From Gammaproteobacteria bacterium (lineage in GTDB: Bacteria; Pseudomonadota; Gammaproteobacteria; UBA6429; Thiohalophilaceae), in NCBI GenBank assembly GCA_024641445.1, contig JAHEDA010000033.1, positions 1-15,293 on the forward strand: a stretch of DNA of 15,293 nt, written 5' to 3'. The position numbers were made by a program, and so were the translations under genes. Of the stretch, positions 1-5,688 are shown in pieces (the stretch's first letter is position 1; the number at the start of each line of letters is the position of its first letter). The notes under the pieces were generated by a model. It did not search any database. It saw only the letters and a program-made list of their open reading frames with translations, and had not been told where the DNA came from.

Positions 1-634
1 GAAACACGCTATAGAGCACGGCGAACAAACCCGAAACCGCCATCACCGGGCGTGGCCTGCGGCTAAACCACCACAGCACGACAAACATCACCACACCTTC
101 CAATAGCATTTCGTACAGTGGATTCGGGTGGCGCGGGATCATGGTGTCCGAGTTGGGAAAACTCATTCCCCACGGCAGGCTGGTCGGTTTGCCCCAGAGC
201 TCACCATTGATGAAATTACCCAGCCGCCCAAAGCCCAGGCCGATCGGCGCCAATACGGCGAGAAAGTCCACCGTCTCGAACCAGCGTTTTTTGTACTTGC
301 GACTAAAGAACCAAAGTGCAACAAGGGGGCCGATGAGACCACCGTGGAAGGACATCCCCCCCTTCCAGACCTTGAACAGGATCACCGGGTCGGCGAGGAA
401 AGAGGGAAAGCTGTAGAACAGGATGTAACCGATGCGACCACCCAGGATGACACCAAGACCGACGTAGAACAGCATGTCATCGACCTGTTCGAGGGTCCAA
501 CCGGAATTGGGTTGGCGCGCCTGCCAGCGGCCAAGCTGCCAGCAACTTAAAAAGGAGAGCAGGTACATGATGCCATACCAGTGTACGGCCCACCCAAAGA
601 CTCGAAACGCTACCGGGTCAAAATCGACAATCAT
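1..634 (-). CDS. lgt: Prolipoprotein diacylglyceryl transferase (partial, C-terminus beyond window)
   Basis: Integral inner-membrane enzyme that moves diacylglycerol from phosphatidylglycerol to the lipobox cysteine of prolipoproteins, the first step of lipoprotein maturation. The first 211 residues are visible; the family is about 260-290 long, so roughly a fifth is missing beyond base 1. Seen in order: the N-terminal HWYGIMYL segment (residues 18-25), GGRIGYILFY (65-74), GMSFHGGLIG (93-102) and the Lgt signature GRLGNFINGELWG (136-148). His97, Arg137, Asn140 and Glu145 fall where E. coli Lgt has His103, Arg143, Asn146 and Glu151. The loop after the signature is shorter than in E. coli, as I recall for pseudomonad-type Lgt. 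The ATG at 634 has an AAGGTG Shine-Dalgarno about 7 nt upstream, and no nearby upstream ATG is in frame. It lies 78 bp after rlmI on the same strand and may be co-transcribed. Identity is secure. Confidence 0.96.
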   Translation of the reverse strand, partial: MIVDFDPVAFRVFGWAVHWYGIMYLLSFLSCWQLGRWQARQPNSGWTLEQVDDMLFYVGLGVILGGRIGYILFYSFPSFLADPVILFKVWKGGMSFHGGLIGPLVALWFFSRKYKKRWFETVDFLAVLAPIGLGFGRLGNFINGELWGKPTSLPWGMSFPNSDTMIPRHPNPLYEMLLEGVVMFVVLWWFSRRPRPVMAVSGLFAVLYSVF

Positions 635-712
635 GCCTCACACCTTGTGCCGCCATCGCGAAATCGCGCGCCCATGATACCGACCATGCCCAGGGCTGGC
701 CAGCGCCATGGA

Positions 713-1945
713 TCACGAATTGCTACGGTTGACTAGGCGACAGGTGAAGGCCTTGAGATAATCGGTCTCCGGCATGGCCGGGTGGACCGGGTGGTCCGGG
801 CCTTGGTGTCCCTGCTCCAACACCTGCAACAGGGATAATGGTAATGGCTTGGCGGCCTGACGGATCTCGCGCAGGAGGTCCTCCCGGCTCATGTGATAGG
901 AACAGGAGGCGGAGACGAGTACGCCATCCGCCCCAAGCAACTGCATCGCCAATCGATTGATGCGGCGATAGGCAATGGCGCCCTCCTTGAGGTCCTTGCG
1001 ACGTTTGACGAAGGCGGGCGGGTCAAGCACCACCACATCAAAACGTTCACCGGCGGTATGCAGTCGCTTCAACACATCAAAGGCATCGCCCGTCTGCGTG
1101 CGCAGGCTACCAGCATGCTTACCCAGGCGCACGTTGTGTTGTGCCAATTGCAGGAAGGTCTCGGAGGCATCCACCGCCATCACCTCACTGGCCCCAGCAG
1201 CCAGGGCCTGCACGGCCCAGGCACCGATGTAAGAGAAGACATCCAGTACGCGCTTGCCCTGCACATAGCTACTCAGCCGCGCACGGTTCATGCGGTGGTC
1301 GAAATACCAGCCGGTTTTTTGCCCCCCCTCCAGCGGCACCTCGAAGTTGACGCCGTTCTCTTCAATCGCCACCAGCTCCGGGACGACCCCCTTTACCACC
1401 TCGACATAACTCGGCAAGCCCTCCATCTCGCGTAGAGGACCATCGTTGCGCAGGAGGATCGCCTTTGGTGCCAAGACCTTATCGAGAACCGCGATAAGTA
1501 TTTCTCGCAATTGCTCCATTCCCGTGGTGGTGACCTGCGCCACCAGGATGTCGCCATAGCGGTCTACCACCAGTCCGGGCAGGCCATCGCTCTCGCCATA
1601 AATCAGGCGATAAAAGGGACGCGGAAATAATTGTTGCCGCAGGCTCAGGGCCGCCTGCACGCGCAGCTCAATCAATTTTGTATCCAGTACCGCAAGCACA
1701 TCACGACTGAACAGACGGCCACTGATGAGGGAGTGTGGATTGACATAGGCCATGCCCAACACATCACCCCGTGAGGTCTCGACCCGCACCTGCTGACCGG
1801 GGGTAAAGCCCTTGAGCGGCGTTACCCCGATATCCACCTCATTGCTATAGATCCAATCGTGACCGATCAAAATACGGCGCTCTTCGTTTTTGCGCAGGCG
1901 CAGCGTCGGCAGTGACTCGGGTGAGGCGTTCGCGGAATCCGTCAT
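713..1945 (-). CDS. rlmI: 23S rRNA (cytosine-C5)-methyltransferase RlmI family (PUA + class I SAM domain)
   Basis: Cytoplasmic SAM-dependent methyltransferase, 410 aa (E. coli RlmI is 396). In E. coli, RlmI makes m5C1962 of 23S rRNA. Residues about 13-85 form the N-terminal PUA RNA-binding domain. The linker holds YGESDGLPGLVVDRYGD (116-132) and GQKTGWYFDHR (208-218), both typical of this family. The Rossmann fold follows: motif I VLDVFSYIGAWAV (233-245), an acidic residue in VDASE (258-262), DPPAF (308-312) and the SASCSYHM segment (345-352) with Cys348 as the likely catalytic cysteine. The C-terminus DHPVHPAMPETDYLKAF matches the RlmI ending. I see no Shine-Dalgarno before the ATG at 1945, so initiation may be weak or leaderless. 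No promoter was clear in 1946-2100; a TGGTATAGG extended -10-like sequence is the only hint. The exact rRNA target is inferred from the family. Confidence 0.9.
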   Translation of the reverse strand: MTDSANASPESLPTLRLRKNEERRILIGHDWIYSNEVDIGVTPLKGFTPGQQVRVETSRGDVLGMAYVNPHSLISGRLFSRDVLAVLDTKLIELRVQAALSLRQQLFPRPFYRLIYGESDGLPGLVVDRYGDILVAQVTTTGMEQLREILIAVLDKVLAPKAILLRNDGPLREMEGLPSYVEVVKGVVPELVAIEENGVNFEVPLEGGQKTGWYFDHRMNRARLSSYVQGKRVLDVFSYIGAWAVQALAAGASEVMAVDASETFLQLAQHNVRLGKHAGSLRTQTGDAFDVLKRLHTAGERFDVVVLDPPAFVKRRKDLKEGAIAYRRINRLAMQLLGADGVLVSASCSYHMSREDLLREIRQAAKPLPLSLLQVLEQGHQGPDHPVHPAMPETDYLKAFTCRLVNRSNS

Positions 1946-2102
1946 GGTGATTTTACGTTACCAAATTGTGACTGCGCAGAATGACATAATTCAGGAGTGA
2001 TGCCTATACCAGACCATCGCTTGTCCTACAGTGGAGAACACTATGCAGGGTCAAATTCGCATCGATGGATTTGCCCTGGCGCGCCACCACCCCATATCCA
2101 AT

Positions 2103-2128
2103 AAAAAAAGCGCCGGGGCCCGGCGCTT
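2103..2128 (-). terminator. Rho-independent terminator of the DUF465 gene
   Basis: Read on the minus strand, a GC-rich hairpin pairs 2109-2116 with 2120-2127 around a 3-nt loop (2117-2119). It is followed at once by seven T residues (plus-strand A run 2103-2109). It sits just downstream of the stop of the small gene ending at 2150 and upstream of rlmI, so it separates the two transcription units. The inverted repeat is nearly perfect, and this is the clearest terminator in the window. Confidence 0.9.
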
Positions 2129-2149
2129 ATCGTGAGGTAATGGATAAAT

Positions 2150-2386
2150 TTATTTCGAAAATGTGGCGAAGAGCTGGTCCTTCAAGTGCAGTCGCTTCTT
2201 TTTCAGGCCCTCGGTGTACTCATCAGAGGGGGTCTCAATACCTTCTTCTATACGCAGGATCTCTTTATCGACCTGGGTATACTCGTCAAATAAGCGGGCG
2301 AAGTGATGGTCGTGTGTTTTCAATTCATGGATACGGTCTTTGTATTCGGGAAATTCGACTAATAGATTATGATGTTCACCAAGCAT
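2150..2386 (-). CDS. Small DUF465 / YdcH-like protein
   Basis: A 78-residue charged, helical protein. It matches the DUF465 (YdcH) family in length and pattern: FPEYKDRIHELK (residues 12-23), HFARLFDEYTQVDKEILRIE (28-47) and the closing KKKRLHLKDQLFATF (62-76). Family members are predicted short antiparallel helical hairpins or coiled coils; their function is not established. There is no signal peptide or membrane segment. The ATG at 2386 has a very strong GAGGAGG Shine-Dalgarno 4-5 nt upstream, so efficient translation is likely. The gene stands alone, with its own terminator downstream and an FNR/Anr-like box about 53 bp upstream of the start. That box suggests induction at low oxygen (inference). 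The family call is confident; the role is unknown. Confidence 0.88.
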   Translation of the reverse strand: MLGEHHNLLVEFPEYKDRIHELKTHDHHFARLFDEYTQVDKEILRIEEGIETPSDEYTEGLKKKRLHLKDQLFATFSK

Positions 2387-2410
2387 GATGCCTCCTCAAT
2401 GTATGTGTTA

Positions 2411-2452
2411 AGACTATCAATGTTCATCCACGCAGGGCTTGACCGGGATCAA
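2411..2452 (-). promoter_or_regulatory. FNR/Anr-like box with possible class II promoter for the DUF465 gene
   Basis: Bases 2439-2452 read TTGACCGGGATCAA, or TTGATCCCGGTCAA on the minus strand. This differs from the FNR consensus TTGAT-N4-ATCAA at one position. On the minus strand, 22 nt after the box lies TAGTCT (2416-2411), which keeps the three best-conserved -10 positions (TA...T). A start at A2404 would centre the box at -41.5, the class II FNR geometry, and give an 18-nt leader holding the strong Shine-Dalgarno. The -10 match is only 3 of 6. The box could also act on the divergent plus-strand gene, where I see no -10 element at the matching distance. Confidence 0.5.
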
Positions 2453-2521
2453 TCGCACGCAATTTTAGGACCAAGCAAATACACCCACGTTACGGCCGTG
2501 TATTGCCCACATCGAGACCGG

Positions 2522-2550
2522 GTGACAGATATTTTCCATGCCCCTATACT
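2522..2550 (+). promoter_or_regulatory. Sigma-70 promoter of the thioredoxin-domain gene
   Basis: GTGACA (2522-2527) matches the -35 consensus at 5 of 6 positions. A 17-bp spacer and TATACT (2545-2550, also 5 of 6) follow. The expected start near 2557 leaves a 23-nt leader before the ATG at 2580. The in-frame ATG at 2538 lies inside the spacer and so would not be in the transcript, which decides the start codon of the gene. Confidence 0.72.
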
Positions 2551-2579
2551 CAATCGCCCCCTTCACTAAATATTTAGCC

Positions 2580-4628
2580 ATGAATCGCCTCGCGACGACC
2601 ACCAGCCCCTATCTGCAACAGCACGCCGACAACCCCGTTGACTGGTGGCCCTGGTGTGCCGAGGCCCTGGCACTGGCACGCACACACGATAAGCCGATTC
2701 TGCTCTCAATCGGCTACTCCGCTTGCCACTGGTGCCACGTCATGGCGCATGAGTCATTTGAGGATGCCGCGACCGCCGAGGTCATGAATGAGCTGTTTAT
2801 CAACATTAAGGTGGACCGTGAGGAACGCCCTGACCTCGACAAAATATATCAAAGCGCACACCAACTCCTGAACCAGCGCGCAGGTGGTTGGCCCCTGACG
2901 GTCATTCTAACGCCGGATCAACTTATACCCTTTTTCGTTGGTACCTATTTTCCCAAGGCGGCACGCTACAACCTGCCTGGGTTCACCGACGTATTGAAGA
3001 GTGTGGCGCAGTTCTTTCTCGAACATCGGACGGAGATTGATGAGCAAAATTCCTCATTGGTTCAGACATTAGCGGATATGACACAAACGCAAATGCATCA
3101 TGAGAAGCTCTCCTCGCTACCCCTGGATCAGGCACGTCGACAACTACAACAGAGTTTTGACTGGACCTATGGTGGCTTCGGCAAGGCACCCAAGTTCCCA
3201 CACCCGACCCAGCTGGAGCGCCTGTTACGCCACTGGTATGCCACAGATCGTCAGGACAGTAAGGCATTGGAGATGCTACACCTTAGCCTGCATGCCATGG
3301 CCACGGGGGGACTCTTCGATCAACTGGGTGGTGGATTCTTCCGTTACTCCGTTGATGACGAGTGGAACATTCCTCACTTTGAAAAGATGCTATATGACAA
3401 CGGCCAGTTATTGGCGCTGTATAGCCAGGCCTGGCAGGCCACCGGCAACATCACCTTTCGGCGTGTTGCAGAACACACGGCTGAATGGGTAATTCGCGAG
3501 ATGCAGTCAGCCCAAGGGGGTTACTACTCTGCGCTGGATGCCGATAGCGAGGGGCACGAAGGCAAGTTTTATGTCTGGGACCGCAAGCAAGTGCGTACCC
3601 TGCTAGGCGACGAGGCATATCAAATCTTCGCGGCTCACTATGGTCTGGATCAGACACCCAATTTCGAGGGCCAGTGGCACCTGCGTGTACAGCAATCACT
3701 TGAGACACTCGCCGCTGGGGCGGCTATCAGCGTGGAGCTGGCGACACAACAACTACTCCGATCACAAGGCACGCTGTTCAGACTACGCGAACAACGCGTA
3801 CACCCTGGTCGAGACGAGAAGGTATTAACCTCATGGAACGGCTTGATGATTCGTGGGATGGCCATCGCCGGACGCCAGTTACAACGACCAGACTTTATCG
3901 ACTCGGCAGCGCGGGCGTTGAACTTTATTCGCGAATCAATGTTTCAAAATGGTCGCCTGTTCGCCAGCCACAAGGATGGTGTCTCTCACCTCATGGCCTA
4001 TCTGGATGACTATGTGTTTCTCGCCGACGCGGTGCTAGAGCTATTGCAGGCACGCTGGCGCGAAGGTGAGCTGAACTTTGCGATCGCGCTGATGGATAGC
4101 GTGCTGGAACACTTTGTAGACAACAGTAGTGGTGGTTTTTATTTTACCGCCGATGACCATGAGCAACTCTTCCATCGACCCAAACCCTTTATGGACGAGG
4201 CGATCCCCTCGGGGAATGGCATCGCCGTGCAGGTCTTGCAACGGCTTGCCCACCTCACCGGCGAGATACGTTATCACACGGCAGCCGAGGTAACGCTGCG
4301 CGCCGCGTATGAACAGCTAATGCAATATCCACAGGGACACTGCGCGCTGCTGACAGGATTGGAGGAGAGTCTCTCACCTGTAGCGACACTGCTCATTCGC
4401 GGCCATCACAATTTGACGGAGTGGCTTGACACCGCACTCTGCTACCCCGACCCACGCCGCCAGTGTTTTGCGATCCCTGCCTCGGCCAAGGACCTGCCAG
4501 GCTTGCTCGCCGCCCCGCACACGCGCACGACCACCAGCGCCTATTATTGCAGCGGTAACGCGTGTGAGCCCGCACTGGAGAGCATAGCGGCGCTTGTCAC
4601 GCGGCTTGCGGGCGAGTCGGCACCTTAG
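2580..4628 (+). CDS. Thioredoxin-domain protein of the SPATA20/YyaL family (DUF255)
   Basis: A large soluble protein of 682 residues. The N-terminal DUF255 thioredoxin-like domain (about 1-165) opens with MNRLATTTSPYLQQHADNPV, the standard family start. It carries the redox-type motif CHWC (Cys49, Cys52) in SIGYSACHWCHVMAHESF, then VDREERPDLD and GGWPLTVILTP. The long C-terminal part is an alpha/alpha-barrel like those of glycoside hydrolases and epimerases, with family motifs GGFGKAPKFPHP, HFEKMLYDNGQL and KVLTSWNGLMI. The biochemical role of this widespread family is not settled. The start at 2580 is chosen because the family begins there and because a promoter overlaps the upstream ATG at 2538. 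There is no obvious Shine-Dalgarno. It is the only plus-strand gene, and its 3' end overlaps the convergent ODP-like gene by 32 bp. No signal peptide is seen, so it is probably cytoplasmic. Confidence 0.92.
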   Translation: MNRLATTTSPYLQQHADNPVDWWPWCAEALALARTHDKPILLSIGYSACHWCHVMAHESFEDAATAEVMNELFINIKVDREERPDLDKIYQSAHQLLNQRAGGWPLTVILTPDQLIPFFVGTYFPKAARYNLPGFTDVLKSVAQFFLEHRTEIDEQNSSLVQTLADMTQTQMHHEKLSSLPLDQARRQLQQSFDWTYGGFGKAPKFPHPTQLERLLRHWYATDRQDSKALEMLHLSLHAMATGGLFDQLGGGFFRYSVDDEWNIPHFEKMLYDNGQLLALYSQAWQATGNITFRRVAEHTAEWVIREMQSAQGGYYSALDADSEGHEGKFYVWDRKQVRTLLGDEAYQIFAAHYGLDQTPNFEGQWHLRVQQSLETLAAGAAISVELATQQLLRSQGTLFRLREQRVHPGRDEKVLTSWNGLMIRGMAIAGRQLQRPDFIDSAARALNFIRESMFQNGRLFASHKDGVSHLMAYLDDYVFLADAVLELLQARWREGELNFAIALMDSVLEHFVDNSSGGFYFTADDHEQLFHRPKPFMDEAIPSGNGIAVQVLQRLAHLTGEIRYHTAAEVTLRAAYEQLMQYPQGHCALLTGLEESLSPVATLLIRGHHNLTEWLDTALCYPDPRRQCFAIPASAKDLPGLLAAPHTRTTTSAYYCSGNACEPALESIAALVTRLAGESAP

Positions 4629-5400
4629 CCGTTGCCTGGGGTATACGATAAAAGTTCTGGTTGACCAGATCGATACCACACTCCAGTTGTTCAAACCAGT
4701 TCAGGAAGCGTTCGATCATCGCCTTACCTATAAAGGGTCGGCCGTGTTGCGGCACGATCATCTCTACGTCCAGTGAGCGAACCATGTTTGCCCACAACCG
4801 ACTGGCACGGTTCGATACCATATAGCGTTCATGGAAGCCCTGCATCTTCTTCACGTGCTTGTCAAAGTCGCGCACCGCACGCCCGTGTTCATCGTCGGTC
4901 AGTGAGGCCCCCACATCCCCGGAGAAGAGGACCTTGCTAATGGGGTCATAGAAGTGGAAATTCCCGACGGAGTGCAGGAAGTGCGCAGGCAAGGCCACGA
5001 TCTCACTGTCGCCGAAGGGTAGACGGATACCCTGATCAGGAATAGAAACGATACGACCCTGTTCATGGCCTCGGTAACCTGGCACCAGATGCGGTAAGAA
5101 ACGGTCCCATAGACGCGAAATGGCCACATGGGCACTTGTATACATCAGCCACTTATCCAGAGAGGTGATGATGTCCGGGTCCTGGTGGGTCGCGATGACG
5201 TAATCGAGATTTTTGATAGAGATGAGCTTCGACAAGGCCGAGTACAGCGGCTGGTAGGTCAACTGCCCACCCGGGTCAAACAACGCGGCATGTTTGCCGT
5301 GGGTGATAAAAAACTGATTGGACTGTATCCCCTCACCCGTCACCAAATCGGTGAAGAGGCGCACGGTGTGTCCGTTTGCATCATAGAGTACCACTGACAT
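4597..5400 (-). CDS. ODP-like di-iron metallo-beta-lactamase-fold protein (putative oxygen/redox sensor)
   Basis: A 267-residue cytoplasmic metallo-beta-lactamase-fold protein. Probable metal ligands are His72, Asp74 and Asp76 (THQDPD), His143 (HFLHSVGNF), Asp162 (FSGDVG) and His219 (PQHGRP). The layout H-x-D-x-D-x66-H-x18-D-x56-H closely follows the flavodiiron pattern H-x-E-x-D-x62-H-x18-D-x60-H. The usual next histidine is replaced by Ile77, and there is no flavodoxin domain. This is the pattern of stand-alone ODP (oxygen-binding di-iron protein) domains; the Treponema denticola ODP senses oxygen and iron for chemotaxis. The ATG at 5400 is preferred to the GTG at 5409 because GGAG lies 8 nt before the ATG but directly abuts the GTG. 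The gene follows a chemoreceptor gene and has its own FNR-type promoter. Ligand assignment is by motif, and a sensory role is inferred. An NO or O2 reductase partner or a hydrolase is the alternative. Confidence 0.85.
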   Translation of the reverse strand: MSVVLYDANGHTVRLFTDLVTGEGIQSNQFFITHGKHAALFDPGGQLTYQPLYSALSKLISIKNLDYVIATHQDPDIITSLDKWLMYTSAHVAISRLWDRFLPHLVPGYRGHEQGRIVSIPDQGIRLPFGDSEIVALPAHFLHSVGNFHFYDPISKVLFSGDVGASLTDDEHGRAVRDFDKHVKKMQGFHERYMVSNRASRLWANMVRSLDVEMIVPQHGRPFIGKAMIERFLNWFEQLECGIDLVNQNFYRIPQATAKVPTRPQAA

Positions 5401-5560
5401 TTCCCACACTCCGGTTCAAATGAACAAAGAAAAAACCTGAAGGTTTTGAATGAGGGATAACGGGTCAGTATGCTTCAGGCTGAAGCCTGCCCGGCACCAT
5501 GGTGCCGCCCCACACCGCACCCAAACGGATGCATCCCAATTGAACTCAAAACCTTATCGT
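5401..5560 (-). promoter_or_regulatory. Structured 5' leader of the ODP-like gene (possible antiterminator/terminator)
   Basis: The predicted transcript start near 5560 gives a leader of about 160 nt. Two exclusive pairings are visible. Near its 5' end, AAGGTTTTGA (5555-5546 on the minus strand) is fully complementary to TCAAAACCTT (5449-5440). The latter also supplies the first arm of a local hairpin (plus 5432-5447, AAAACC/GGTTTT around TTCA) that is followed by TTCTTT. Between them lie a 16-bp perfect palindrome (5492-5507) and two overlapping hairpins (5473-5489). The local stem is only 6 bp with 2 GC pairs, so terminator strength is doubtful. No known riboswitch class was recognised. Confidence 0.4.
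5473..5507. repeat. Cluster of short palindromes in the ODP leader
   Basis: CTTCAG-G-CTGAAG (5473-5485) overlaps CAGGCT-GA-AGCCTG (5476-5489), so only one of the two hairpins can form at a time. Seven bases further lies CGGCACCATGGTGCCG (5492-5507), a perfect 16-bp palindrome. The arrangement resembles small intergenic palindromic (REP-like) units, but no second copy occurs in the window, so a dispersed-repeat origin cannot be shown. Confidence 0.5.
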
Positions 5561-5567
5561 CGCGGGA

Positions 5568-5608
5568 AGTATAAAAATGGTGAAAAGCCGTTACCTGATC
5601 CAGATCAA
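5568..5608 (-). promoter_or_regulatory. Class II FNR/Anr-type promoter of the ODP-like gene
   Basis: On the minus strand, 5608-5595 reads TTGATCTGGATCAG, one mismatch from TTGAT-N4-ATCAA. After 21 nt comes TATACT (5573-5568), a 5 of 6 match to the -10 consensus. A start at A5560 or 5561 puts the box centre at about -41.5, the exact spacing of class II FNR-activated promoters, which need no good -35. The spacing and the -10 match together make a chance match unlikely. It predicts that the gene is switched on when oxygen is low. Confidence 0.72.
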
Positions 5609-5616
5609 GTAACGGC
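5583..5616 (-). terminator. Terminator-like hairpin after the chemoreceptor gene, overlapping the FNR box
   Basis: Read on the minus strand, an almost perfect 30-bp inverted repeat (5616-5587, outer arms GCCGTTAC/GTAACGGC) is followed by TTTTCACCATTTTT. It lies 73 bp after the chemoreceptor stop. The T tract is interrupted, so termination may be partial and read-through into the ODP-like gene is possible. The FNR-like box forms the centre of the repeat, so the same bases appear to serve as terminator and regulator site. Confidence 0.6.
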
Positions 5617-5688
5617 AAACTGAAACACCCTGGTGTGGGGTCAAGATTTTAGATGAGGATAACGGTAATAGACCCAGCCCGGTGGGCA

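Noticed and set aside
657..668. CGCGAAATCGCG hairpin between rlmI and lgt
   Set aside because: Short stem, no T tract on either strand; probably chance, so no terminator is called and rlmI-lgt co-transcription remains possible.
128..677. Plus-strand open frames opposite the lgt region
   Set aside because: They are antisense to a clear Lgt coding frame with full family motifs, have no recognisable domains, and are low-complexity shadow translations.
2024..2051. TTGACC on the minus strand (2051-2046) as -35 of an rlmI promoter
   Set aside because: No acceptable -10 hexamer occurs at 16-18 bp spacing.
2065..2388. Plus-strand 107-codon frame
   Set aside because: It covers the terminator and the whole antisense of the DUF465 gene, has no family resemblance, and no ribosome binding site.
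5401..5409. GTG start at 5409 for the ODP-like gene
   Set aside because: The Shine-Dalgarno GGAG touches this codon; spacing is right only for the ATG at 5400.
5595..5608. CRP site instead of FNR site
   Set aside because: Half-sites are TTGAT/ATCAG, which fit the FNR family; the CRP half-site TGTGA is absent.
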